In this document: positions 13,501-24,530 of the stretch, piece by piece
Layout: the number at the start of each line of letters is the position of its first letter
How positions within the stretch are numbered: position 1 is the first letter of the stretch
Program-made: the position numbers and the translations under genes
Assembly: GCA_017590115.1 (NCBI GenBank)
Contig: JAGGNK010015114.1
Coordinates: 1,929,307 to 1,993,306 of the forward strand
Direction: 5' to 3'
DNA length: 64,000 nt
Source of the DNA: Montifringilla adamsi
Taxonomy: Eukaryota > Chordata > Aves > Passeriformes > Passeridae
The notes under the pieces: model-generated
Database searches by the model: none
What the model was told of the DNA's origin: nothing
What the model saw: only the letters and a program-made list of their open reading frames with translations

Positions 13501-16500
13501 CAGCCCTGCTGTCCCCTTTTGATCTACCATATAGCAATATATGGCTATATTAATAGTATGGTATATAGTAATGTAGAATATTTAAGTATGGTCTTACTGT
13601 AAAACTCTTTTTGTTTTGATGCCTTTTGTGTTCCACTATATTAATGGAACAATAGTTCTAGATTCCTTGCCAGGAAACTAGCAAAACCAGCCTGTTTCAC
13701 CACAAAAAGACTTCTCACTAAAATGATGGATACTCTGGTTTTAAAGCATGCAGCTCTCCCTTTTTCAACCCCTGACTTTTATAGCATTCTTTTCCAGTTT
13801 TGTTTATATTTTAAGGGATAAGGATATGCAGTTTTCCCAACCACTTCAGTTTATTGTTCCTTCCTTTCCCCCTCTCATCCATTCTTTCTTCCACGAGATA
13901 CCTGTTCATGGTATTTGCATTTATATTCATAATAACATCTTATTCATTAAAACACATCCCCACAATTCTGCTGCCTTTGCCATCCCCTCAGACTTGCCGT
14001 TTTGGGGTGCAAAGCAGTCCCTGTCTTTTTTCACCATCTCAAACACTAAGTTTACAAATTAATGCACATGGAGGAGCTCTGGAAGGGTGCTGACAGCTGT
14101 GGGAACTGTCCCACACCCAGAAAACACATACACCACCACTAGCCAAGGGAAGGCAGAGACGCTCAGATTGTTGAGGATCCTGCAGGATGATGATGAACAC
14201 AAACTGCCTAGAAATTCATGCTTCACTCACAGAATCTGACCAGAGAGAGAACATGCTATTTCTGAAATGAATTTTTTTATTTCTGAGTGAGTAGGGAGTT
14301 GTGAGCAATTTATGATGTACCTTTTTCTTACGAACAGCAGGAATGTATTACCCAAAGGTTATTACTTCAAACTATGAAACAGAGCTCTGTAATCATCCTC
14401 AGTCACTCTCCCTCATCTGTGGCAATTTGCATTAACTGTGCATTTTTATTTTGATTTTTAGATACACAGTTGTTTACCGTCTGCATTATATTTTATTTCT
14501 AATACCCACTGATGGGGCCTTGATTGTAGTGTTGCATGAAATTTTGACTTACAAGCTATTTAGTATACGTTTTCATGGTAGCAATTACAATACGTTTTTG
14601 AGGCTGACATGTTTTTAGTGATGACTGCTGAAGAAATCTCTCCTCCAAATATCTTCAAAGCAAGACCCTAGTTCAATGTGGATTTCAGTACAGACTTTCA
14701 GAGATAAGCTAATATGTATTTTACAACTGCTCTCAGTGATTTTTTTCCTAAGTTAACTTACCTATATACTCTTTTAAATCTATACGTAATTTTGGACTCT
14801 GCAAATATGCAAATAGTCTTACTGGCCTTGACCTTTCAAAAGGTTGTATCTGTATGCATGTTTTAAGGCAACTTCCAAAATCCCAGTGCTCAATACTGCA
14901 AGGTTCACGTTATGTGCACTGCTTCTTTCCTCTAGGTATTGGAGACTCATCTGCTGAGAGTGACAACATAATTTCTCAGAATACAGCAAGAGGGCAGAAA
15001 TAAGATGCCTGGAAAACACTGTACAAACCATACTGAAATGCAGAATTACTGAAATGGCTCAAGACTACATTTCATCAAAATCTCAGTCTCCTATGTATTT
15101 TATGTATCTAGTGAACATGGGGAAAACTCAGCATTTTTTGCTCTTCCTGTAGTCACCTGGTTGGCCTGGCTGGATTTTATGCAAACTGTGCATCCCAGAT
15201 CACCTTGCCAAAACTACTTATCAGATCCTATTAACAGATTAATATGCAGCCTTGTGTTACAGAACCAGAGAAAAATATGTATTAAGAACCCAACATCCAT
15301 CATTTGTATATTTCCATAAAATATAAATTCTCAATTTGAGGAATTTAACTGCTTATTTCTGAGGTTCATAACATCCCCAATAAACCTGTGAAGGACTTGA
15401 TTTCCCACTGCACCACTGTTTATGCCAGGGTGAGATGGATAAGCAGAAGAGCTGTGGTTTTGCTAAAACTTAAGTATGTGTACAAAATCCAAACCCAAAT
15501 CTGTGCCTATAAATAAGACTGTAAACAAAACCCTGCAAAACAAATTCCCACAGCATGAGCAGAGATTGCATACAGTAAGCAGAATACTCTGCCCCATTTC
15601 AAGAGCCATGAGCACTGCTGGTCATCCCCTTCTGAATGAGAACTGCTGACTCCAAGAGGGATCTGCACTTGTCCCTGTGCCAAAGCTGTGCACACGTGCT
15701 GCACACACATCCCATGCGGATCTGCGAGCGCTGCAGCTTCAGTAAGAGGCACATGATGCTTAACAAGAACTCAGGATGTTTATTTAAAGAGTAAAAAACT
15801 CATCCATTTTCATTATTCCGTGAAACACAGAGAAGATGGGAAATAGAGAGGTTGGCTCAGGTCTAAGATACCCATATGCTGCAGAGCAAGGCTCAGGCTG
15901 GTATCCCTGAAAGGCAGTGACAAAGGAAGAATGCTCATTCAAGAAGACACAGCAGCAAGATGAACGCTCGAAATTGCAACAATGAGGATGAATTGCAGGG
16001 AACTCCGATATATGAGGGAATGAGAAACAACTAACTTGGCTACAGAGAGATTACAGAGAGCACAATGCAATCTGTGCAGCAGCTCAAGAATCCATAAACT
16101 CCTCATGTGTTTGAGCAGCACCTCTCCAGCGCTGTCAATGCTCAGTGATCCCTGCACCAGCACCCACCAACAGGAGAAACTGTGCTGCAATACTGCTGTC
16201 AGCTGCTGCTGGAGCAGAGATACATTTAATCTAGATTTTGTCCTAAACCTGCTGTCATTCTTTGAATAATGACATCAATACTAAGAGTTTTTGCAGTGGG
16301 TGAATTATAATATAGATAATGAGCTGTGAAATCTGGTATGCCAATTGCCAGCTTCAATATTTTTGTCTTCTCTCTGGAATTTTGTAAGTGAAAACCTAGT
16401 TGAAAATATTGAACTATGTTAACAATGAAAGAGCACAGAAGAATTTAATCTTTCAGGATGTTAATTGTTTTTTTTAAATGAGATGTTCAATTATAAAGTT

Positions 16501-17840
16501 AATGGTCATCTTTATATAATCTTTATAGCAATTGAGACATTAGTGATAGATGAAGATTTGCTCAGGGAGGAAGAACAGAGTATCCCTCTGTGGGTTTTAT
16601 TTCTCCAGGGAAAAAAGGTTCTGCTTAATGAAACTATGGAAGGGTCCTGAGTGTAAAGGCAAGGAGTAAACAAAATTTTTAAAAACTGTTTTCAGAGCAA
16701 AGTCAAAACTGATAAATTGCTTCCTCTCAGATATTTTGCTTTACAAAATTTTAAAGATTCCCCCAATGCCCTGGTAGCTGACATTCAAAACAAAACCAAA
16801 GAAATCAGTTTATTGGCCTCTAGAGATTTCTAACAGCTTTGCCACCCCCACACCCCTTTACCCTGCCCTCTGCCTTTAGGGAAGAGTTTGTAAGTTGTCA
16901 GCTTACCCCTGAAAAGAGCACTCTAGGACTCTGCTGTAAGACTGCATCTTTTTACGGGTCCCTCAGTATTCTGGCTCCATACCTGAATGGGGTTAACAAC
17001 CTCATTTTCTGTAAAAAAGCATCTTCCAGCTACAATACTGGGATTTGCTCTGATCACTCTCAGCCTCTTTTTCCTTATCTTCAGTTTCATTTGCTGCAAC
17101 AAAGACTGTGCTGAAGTCTCGCTCTCTTTCACTGACGACTTTCAAGGCTTTTATCCTAACCTACCATGACACTGAATTTTGGCACGTCTAAAATGTCCAG
17201 TTCATCCACAGAACATCCTTTTGAGGCTGGCTTCGCTGCATTACCCATGCTCTAAGGATGAGACGCCTCAAAGCAAATAAATCACAAATTGTCATCAGGC
17301 TGCAGGGTTAAATCAAGCTGAAATGCACAGAATGAGGCTGTGACCGGCAGGGTGCAGCTGGCTGGGAACTAGAGCAGGCAGCAGCTCAGCCACCATCCTG
17401 CTACCCCAGTTGTACACCAGTCCAGTGAAGTAATTTTATTGTTTACTGGGTACTACTCAGGCCGGTTTGAGCTTTAGAACAGCAAGAGCTGTTTTGATGA
17501 CAACAGAGGTGGAGAGCGACCTTTGAAGCCTACGCAGAACTGACCTTCACCTATTGGGACTGTGCCCACATCAGTCTTTCTTACATTTAAGTGATAAAAT
17601 TACTGCTAATTATGTATTTTCTTGATAAGTGTACAGAAAATGCTTTAGTATATTTTGAAACGCTGGTGGCTTCTTAAGGGAGTACAATATCTCCTTTAAG
17701 AAATTACATTACGATTATCTAAAGAGGACCTAGAAGTACTGACAGTTGTCACCATCCACTACTCTGCTGAGAGGCAAAAAATCATGCAGAAACTTGTAAC
17801 TCTTGAGTAACTGATCAACAAATTATACTAAAACTGTTCC
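10505..17840. other. Non-coding stretch, no supported gene
   Basis: No recognisable gene. A pure 26-base A run lies at 11337-11362. An AT-rich patch with partly self-complementary sequence lies near 13528-13575. At about 12296-12372 the text CCTGATCCTGCA followed by TGACTTTCAATGAGCATTGG resembles the tail of an ancient sauropsid dispersed repeat (GACTTCAATGGG-type motif), but the match is too degraded to name. Open frames such as 13748-14062 are rich in F, S and P and give no recognisable product. Confidence 0.45.
11337..11362 (+). repeat. Poly-A run of 26 bases
   Basis: Twenty-six consecutive A bases follow CCTCTGG and precede GAGATAAG. The 180 bases upstream contain neither AATAAA nor a recognisable coding sequence, and I see no flanking direct repeat, so a processed pseudogene is not supported. 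Simple homopolymer expansion is the plainest reading. Confidence 0.85.
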
Positions 17841-17846
17841 AGAAAC

Positions 17847-18256
17847 TGTCGCCATGATATTTTATGAAAAATCCTTTGCTAGGATTTTTCTCCTGTTCTA
17901 GCTGAGAAGACTCAGAAAATAAATGTAAACAATTACTTACCTGATGGCTGTGGAATGTGGTCTGGACATTGTTTACCAACAGGTGCATCTGTGATTGGCT
18001 CATGTGAGTTGTTTCTACTTAATAACCAAACAAAGATGCAGCTGCATCAGACTCTGAGGGTCACGAGCTTTTGTTATTCATTCCATTCCTTTTCCTTCCC
18101 AGCTTTCTGGTGGATCCTTTTACTCTCCATTCTTTTAGTATAGTTTTAGTACAGCATTTTAATATAATATCATAATATAATAAATCAGCCTTCTGAAACA
18201 TGGAGTCAAGATTCTCCTCTCTTCCCTCATCCTGGGACCCTCGAGCACAACCATAG
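17847..18256 (+). mobile_element. Solo LTR of an endogenous retrovirus (passerine type), about 410 bp
   Basis: The sequence from TGTCGCCATGATATTTTATG through GGTGCATCTGTGATTGGCTC, a TTAGTATAGTTTTAGTA segment, AATAAA at 18179-18184 and CATGGAGTCAAGATTCTCCT followed by CTCATCCTGGGACCCTCG is a pattern I recognise as an LTR dispersed in songbird genomes. The AATAAA sits about 70 bases before the 3' end and sets plus orientation. AGAAAC at 17841-17846 recurs at 18257-18262, which would fit a 6-bp target duplication of the ERVK type. However, the 3' end then reads ATAG rather than CA, so the right boundary is approximate. No internal retroviral region or second LTR is present, so it is solo. It also carries a strong antisense splice donor. 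Confidence 0.72.
17939..17944 (-). promoter_or_regulatory. Cryptic antisense 5' splice-site consensus inside the LTR
   Basis: On the minus strand the sequence reads CAG|GTAAGTA with the intron GT at 17940-17939. This is essentially a full U1 snRNA complement. It lies inside the solo LTR in antisense orientation. Whether it is used cannot be told from sequence, but LTR-derived splice donors of this strength are good candidates for exonisation. Confidence 0.4.
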
Positions 18257-18262
18257 AGAAAC

Positions 18263-20766
18263 TGATGTGCAACCTCATGTAATCATCATGTTAACTGATG
18301 ATTAACCTCATGTTAATAAATATATTTTCACTAATTTCAGCAAGTTGTACTTTGAGGTATTACCTACTGGAAAAGAATGTCAGCAGTAAATACTTAACAA
18401 ATTAACTTGTTATTCCACTTGGAGTTTTAGTAGAAAGTAACCAGGTAAGTTTCAATACTTTCTGCATTATAAGTGACAAGAGTATTCAAAGATGAGTATC
18501 TGCAGTAAGAATTTATTATCCTTTCAAGTCCTTACTCTCTTATTTATATCCATTTCCAGCTTTCTTAGTTCGAGCTTACATGCCTTCCACATCCTATCTG
18601 AACTAAGTAAGAACACAGAATGGAGACAAATCAATTCACTGTGTGCTACCTACAAACATAATATGTACATGTTATGCTTCTTGATTTAATTACACTCTTT
18701 ACCATTTAACTGCACTCCAGCGTCTACATGAGTGTTGGTCAAGAACTTCCCTTGTGCTGCCTTTGCCTTAAAATTTGTGTTTCATCATGTCCTCACAAAG
18801 GCTCACAGGGAACAGCTGAAGAAAATAAGTACATTTTGCAAAATATCTGCTAGCCACTAATCAGCTGGCAGCTCCTCAGTACTGGGAAATCTTCTGAATC
18901 ACACATGTACAGGAAACAACTCTACAGTGAGTCTACAAAGTCATGGTTTTGGACAAAGCTGTGAAGCAGATTTGAGGATAGTGAAAATGAAATGGTACAG
19001 GTTTAAATTAAGTGGGTGAACCCACACCCACACAGATAGATTCCCATTCTAAGAAACCAGTGACAAGACCTCTGGAGAAGGGTACCATGGATGCTCAGAA
19101 CAGGAACTACTTTGGAAATTACATCATTTGTACACTACTGCTGACTGAACAAAACCTTAAGATAAAAGCTGTTGAAGTTTTTACAGTATTTTCTTGTTAC
19201 TATTCTAATCACTTCCTGTGTGCAAAAGTATTTCCAAGTGTTGCAGTATATAAAGAAAAAAAAATTTCAATTTGTCTCAATTTTTTTTTGTATTCAAGAC
19301 AAAGCTCTAGGACTAAAAAAATTAAAGCAAAACCAAAATGAAAGATCCCAAAACAAACAAGTGAGGTAGGGAATCATTACTGCAACTCATCAGCTAAGCA
19401 TCCTTTCCTCTGGAGGCAAGTCTTTTTTAAAAAGAGTGTACAAGCACATTGGCTCTGATGTATTAATTTCAAATTGTTTCTTTTCTGAAAAAGACAGATA
19501 TGCTACATGATCATTATATTCACTGTGTAAATAAGGCTTTATTTCATTGTGAATCCACATAAATTGCTGTAACAATATATTGACCTTACCTTTTAACATC
19601 CACTTGGAATTGTCTGACCAGAAGAGTGAACTGGAAAAGTAATCTCACTGCCAGCACAGTCAATCACTACCTTCACTGCCAATCCAGTAAAACTTCTTTG
19701 TCATTAAAAAGCCAATATCCCATGCATTTTAGGATATTTTTTTTTAAATCACCTCAGGGAACTAGTGCAAAAACTAGAGAGGGAGATACTAAATAACAAC
19801 TCACCTAAAGATAAAAACCCTAAAAATATAAATCAATAAATAATTAAAATTGGAAACAGTAATAGAAAGGAAAAAAATTGTGTCATATTTCAAACTTCTT
19901 TACATTTGTTTGATATTTATTTTGCCAGTTCTTGTTTCATAATGTATTTTAAATTTCTTTATGATGAATTTTTAACCAAGAAACACCTTTTCTGTAATTT
20001 AGCTGACAGACATTCGAATCACCTATTTCCATTTGGTACATTTGCATAAAATCACTTCACGTCTAAAATTCATCTGCTTCAATGAGTACTTTCTCACCTG
20101 AAGTCATACAGCTCTGTATGGGATGTAGGCACCTTTTGGCTGCTTGGAGCCATGCTGGAGGGCTTATGGGAACATATGCTTTCTCTGTCCAAGAGACCCA
20201 GCTGATGGAGTGGTATGGAACACAGTGCAAAGAACTGCCAGAGAAAAACAAGAGTTAGCACCATTAAGTGGAAAAAAAATTGTTGTCTGAAAAAACAGTG
20301 CATGCATGTATCAGGGAAAGAGAAAAATAGGTAACAAAATGCAGGAATTTTGCATACTGCACATTTATTTATGTATTATAACAAAATACTGCCTTCCCCA
20401 ATTCTCCTCAACACAGTAGGAGAGATCTCCATACTTTAACCTCTTTTAAAATAAATTTTCACCATGTTTGTTTAATGTCTTTTATTATACTGGCATAGGA
20501 TTGTCATCAACTGGGGTATATTGAGAATTCAGAAAATTTTAAAATAATATAAATAATATATATATTTAACATATAATGCTGTCTGGTTGATGTTTTTTAA
20601 AATCCATCTTTAAAAAACAATAGTATTTTGGCCTTCAAAAGGCCAAAGACAAAATACAGGGCACTTTTCTGGGATTTCCACTGATCCTATTATTACTTAC
20701 CCAATAGTTAGAAAAAAAGTTGTATTTTTAAACCATTACTTGCTTCATTATTTTCAGAAGTCGCTT
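18263..20766. other. Non-coding stretch, no supported gene
   Basis: AT-rich unique sequence. Short A/T runs are present (for example 19256-19290, and 20535-20580 with an ATATAT segment). Open frames such as 19012-19341 and 20063-20303 give no recognisable product. No RNA gene or repeat family was identified. Confidence 0.45.
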
Positions 20767-20808
20767 TCAGTGTAGACAACTGTTTTTCAGAACTTTTGTC
20801 TACACTGA
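20767..20808. repeat. Inverted repeat, 13-bp perfect arms with 16-nt loop
   Basis: TCAGTGTAGACAA at 20767-20779 is the exact reverse complement of TTGTCTACACTGA at 20796-20808. The loop is 16 bases. Arms starting CAGTGTAGACAA recall the terminal inverted repeats of small non-autonomous DNA transposons seen in sauropsids, which would make this an internally deleted remnant, but the recall is uncertain. A chance hairpin of this length in 64 kb is unlikely but possible. Confidence 0.6.
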
Positions 20809-20975
20809 GACTATTAATCATAAATCAAGACAGTATGAATTTCATGAGGTTGCTTGTATGGACTAGTTTATCCTTACCAATAATTCCATTAAAAGACTCA
20901 GTTCAGCTTCCATTCCAGTCAACGAAATAACGTGTGAAGTGACTACTGAAACTCGAGACTGAGCAAGTGACTAAA

Positions 20976-21183
20976 CGTAGAAGCCAGCCGGGGTGTGGTG
21001 GCAGCGTTCCGACCCACGGGCGCTGCCCGGCAGAGGAGCCGCCTCGGCGGCCGCACTAGCGCCCAGCGCGCCGCACACCCGCGCCGAGCCTGCGCCATCT
21101 GAGCAGAGACACGCCCGCGGCTGCGACGGGACACAGCGTGCTCAGAGCGGTGCTGTGAACCCACAAGGGTTCTTCCAAAACTG
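20976..21183. promoter_or_regulatory. Isolated small CpG island, possible promoter or first exon
   Basis: About 26 CpG dinucleotides occur within roughly 180 bases (20976-21150), while the flanks are AT-rich and almost free of CpG. Such islands in vertebrates usually mark unmethylated promoters. Immediately downstream on the plus strand CT|GTAAGAG gives a plausible donor at 21183, so a short non-coding first exon of a plus-strand transcript is conceivable. The 104-codon minus frame across it is compositional. No TATA box is obvious. It could instead be an orphan island or a GC-rich remnant, and the transcription direction is not determined by sequence. Confidence 0.5.
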
Positions 21184-21389
21184 TAAGAGCAGAACCAGCA
21201 GGAGTCTGAGAGCAATACAATGAGCATTGTTAGGGAAACAGAGTCTCGTGCGAACAAATATTAAATGATGCAGTTCCCCTCAGTGATTAATTAATTTGGG
21301 ATATGCCAGAAGAACCCAAAGCGATGGAGTGTATAGGCTGAGTAAATCAAGTGCTCTCTTGCAATACAGACAAGAGGCATTTAATGAAA

Positions 21390-21660
21390 TCACAAGGCTG
21401 CACTTAAATACATTAAAAACTGATTAAGTGGATGTTTTAACACAATACAAAATTAACCAGGACAATTCACTGGAGAACAAGAGTAAGAATACATTCAGTG
21501 TATGAATACATTCAGTGACTGCACTCGATCACAAGGCTGCACTTAAATACATTAAAAACTGATTAAGTGGATGTTTTAACACAATACAAAATTAACCAGG
21601 ACAATTCACTGGAGGACAAGAGTAAGAGATTAGAAAACGAATACATTCAGTGACTGCACT
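21390..21660 (+). repeat. Tandem duplication, two ~139-bp units
   Basis: TCACAAGGCTGCACTTAAAT begins unit 1 at 21390 and unit 2 at 21529. The units are nearly identical through TTAACCAGGACAATTCACTG. They differ at GAGAACAAG versus GAGGACAAG, and in a short segment before the shared AATACATTCAGTGACTGCAC. Unit 1 carries an extra internal copy of AATACATTCAGTG. The high identity implies a recent event. It lies about 200 bp downstream of the CpG island. No coding frame is preserved. Confidence 0.9.
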
Positions 21661-23551
21661 CACACAAATCGTGTCTGATCTCATGTTTGAGAAAGCAGTC
21701 AGCCGCTGCTGAGCACAAATGGTGATTTTCCCTCTTTCTCTGAGCTGCCCATTGACCTGCGAGCAGTAAGACCTAGAAAAGTCCTACTGGCAGGGGAAAC
21801 TCTAAAAAATGACCAGCAAACTATGCTGCAAATAAGAGTTACCCTGTGTGAAGTGAGCTGTAACAGCTGGCCATGTGGCTGCTCTTAGACACAGCACTCC
21901 CAAAGCACTTAGGCTTAGCTTACTGCTCTTTCAGGAGAAAGGGCAATGACGATCACTGCAGAATGCATAAAGGGAACAGTTAAAGTTGGTATTTCTTTGA
22001 ATAGCTAAAATGCATGGACATAAAAAATTAAACCTGCTTCCCTACACACAATCATATGACAGTAACATTGTGGTCAGAGACAAGTTACTTATGCCACAGG
22101 AGTGAAAGTTACTTATGCCACAGGACAATGGTGAGAACTGCATACAGAAAATTGTCCAGCTGGATCCTGAGTTAGGTCTCAGACAAATGCTGCCATGGGC
22201 CAGGGATTTGCCAGCTCCAGGCTGTCAAAGAAGGGCTGACTTCTACCCACGGTGAATACATGAACAAATTTTGACACAAAGCCAGCCTGAATTGCACAGG
22301 TCCCGCTCCTAGGTAAAAGCTCAAACCTCACAGGAATTTTGGTTTGCTGTTTCAGCAAATACTTGCTATTTCACAAGTCTTCAACAGCTCCCAGAGACCT
22401 CAGGAGTGATCTACATTCAAACACTGGAGGCTGGGGCGAGTTTGTTTCATTTGCAAAGTTAATGGAAGTTTTAGGACTGGCTGCATTCAACAGTACCTTA
22501 AGTGTGCTCCCACCCTGACCCTGTCTTACACTCCTTGGTAATGGGATCAGAGAACACTTTTACTGCTGCTGTCGCTCCTGGGCCTGATCTTTCCTGGTTT
22601 TCAAGACAAAGCTGACATGCCATGAGATGCAGATAATGCCACAGGGTAAATCAATTTTGAGGCAGTAGATCAAGAAACTCCAGAGAACAGTCCTATATAA
22701 CTGAGCATGGAGGCCTCTGCCCAAGAATAACACCATGCTAGCCCCAGGCAGTTAACATATGAGGAAACTGTGGCATCAGTCATGAAATAAATATATTTCC
22801 CCTGGCAAAACCAGGAGATACCTATGTCGAGACAGACAGACAATCAAAATGACAATGTTCCCACTAGATTTTTAAAATAAAGATATGTGTAGTGCCACTA
22901 CTCATCAGATGGAGCTCTATACAAAAGTTAGAAGAAGCTGCATTCATAAATCAAACCTGGATTTCTCTAAATACCTCTCAGAGCTCAGCTGAAACGCATC
23001 CAAAATGTAAATGTCTGGTTTTATCTTCCTAATCTGACAGTAAGAAGAGCTAACATCAGGATAGAGGAACCTCACTCCCACCAATCAGACTCATGCCTGA
23101 TATCCAGTCCAAGAGAACGACAGACAGGTAGATGCTTGTTCCACATCCACTCCACTCACACTTGCCAGACAAGGCTTAGCCAACTAATAGTGGCTTGAAC
23201 ATTAAAAAATAAAATAAAATAAAATTAAAAAAAAAGGGGGGGGCCCTAAAACAACAACCTCAAACAAAAACAACTCCCAAAAAACCGAACAAAAATCCAG
23301 GCAAAACCTCATTTCGAAAAGACTACAGTCAGGGGTCTTTTTGTAAACAGTCTTTTTCCCACTCAGGACTGTGAACAGAAAAGTTAACAGAAGTATTAAG
23401 AAGTTTCCCTTCATGTTGTGGCTGTCATAATCAATGAGAAATCATCTTCAGACTACAGTGATTTCTTTTAGTTTAAATGAAACAGAATAAAGACAAGACC
23501 ACTGGGATGCAGCACAAAATATTGATGTCTTATTAACAACACAGAAACTCA
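21661..23551. other. Non-coding stretch with a small direct repeat and an A/G-rich tract
   Basis: A 20-bp sequence AAGTTACTTATGCCACAGGA occurs twice at a 24-bp period (22082-22101 and 22106-22125). At 23202-23243 an AAAAT-type simple repeat runs into 10 A and then 8 G bases. A segment near 22750-22785 containing ATATGAGGAAACTGTGGC may be a weak MIR trace. No gene is supported. Confidence 0.5.
23202..23243 (+). repeat. AAAAT simple repeat followed by A10 and G8 runs
   Basis: The tract consists of several AAAAT units, then a short poly-A and a run of eight G bases. It is low-complexity sequence, with length changes expected between individuals or assemblies. Confidence 0.85.
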
Positions 23552-23614
23552 GAAAACGAAATGGCTGCAGTAGAAAACAAAATGGCTGCAGTAGAAAACA
23601 AAATGGCTGCTGTA
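23552..23614 (+). repeat. Three tandem 21-bp units
   Basis: Three contiguous 21-base units of the form GAAAAC(G/A)AAATGGCTGCA followed by GTA run from 23552 to 23614, with two or three substitutions in total. The unit is seven codons, so one plus-strand frame stays open across all three (ENxMAAV repeated) and continues to a stop near 23709. That frame has no ATG before the repeat, and a stop lies 18 bases upstream, so coding is not established. The following 183-codon frame at 23710-24261 matches nothing I know. Confidence 0.85.
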
Positions 23615-24389
23615 CCACACAGCTCTAATGGAGAGGCCCTTCCTGGAACACAGTCACATATACCGCATTTCACCATCACATTTGCCACAAAAAACCCAAG
23701 TTCTCTTGCATGATTTATAATAGACAAGATATTCTGCACTATTCTGCATTTTCCTACCCTGCAATAATCGATAAACTTGCTGGGTTTGATGCTATCCCTC
23801 CCAGCCAGGCAATGCTGCCCCTGCTGGCACCAGCTGTGATACCGACCATCAAATCTATAGCTGAGCTTTCTGATGCTCCACTACCAGTGCTGTTTACATC
23901 TTTTTCTCTTACAAAACAACCTTTTGTCAACAGATTTGTCTTTTATCTCTCCTTCTCTCTCTACCTGGAACTATTTGCTGTCACTGCTGTTCAACAAGGA
24001 CTCTGCATCCTCAGGGTTAACACTGAGGCACCTGATTTTATCAGAGCTTTTCTGCAGGATCCTCTCACAATGCTGGATCACTCAGGCCCAAAATCGCAAA
24101 AGGATTATTTATTCCCTCCAAAAGATACAGAGCAGCCAGAAGAAGGATTAAGGAAAGAAAAAAAATTGCCTCACATGAATAGTAATCTTTTCCTGCCACT
24201 GCTGCTAGTGCCTTCAGGCCACCCAGCTACAGCCTTTCTGACAGAAACCCCCTACCTATAGCCAGCAACCGCCTACACATTTTCTTTTCTCATTTTCTTT
24301 CTTTTCCTTTTCTGTGTGGCCTTCTTTAAGTCAGACTTGTTAAGAATTACATCCGAATGTTTGTTTTCCAGCTGAGAACACAACTGGTG
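23615..24389. other. Open but unrecognised sequence
   Basis: This stretch contains the second-longest open frame of the window (plus strand, 23710-24261, 183 codons). Its peptide has hydrophobic patches and an acidic/basic stretch near residues 127-155 but no domain I recognise, and there is no Kozak-like context or clear splice signals. I treat it as chance or as a decayed coding remnant. Confidence 0.3.
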
Positions 24390-24530
24390 CCCTCAGAGAA
24401 GCCATGACGGAGCCTCTCCCCTGCCCAGCGCTCCGTGCCCCGCCATCGTTTCCGCCGCCGCGCTGCTGCCTTGCTGCCGGCCTCTTCGGAGCTAGCACCT
24501 TCCACTCCCGCACAATAATGCACGGCTGCA
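24390..24530 (-). promoter_or_regulatory. Weak CpG cluster with 5'UTR-like minus-strand text
   Basis: About 13 CpG occur in 130 bases. Read on the minus strand it contains GCGGCGGCGGAAACGATGGC, which looks like the G/C-rich leader and start-codon context of a vertebrate gene, but the frame from that ATG closes after 17 codons. It could be a minor minus-strand promoter or the 5' end of a retrocopy. Evidence is compositional only. Confidence 0.25.

Noticed and set aside
20943..21257. 104-codon arginine-rich frame across the CpG island
   Set aside because: GC-rich islands give long open frames by lacking AT-rich stop codons. The peptide shows no known domain.
23710..24261. 183-codon plus-strand open frame
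   Set aside because: No recognisable family, weak start context, no splice or polyadenylation support. Not reported as a gene.
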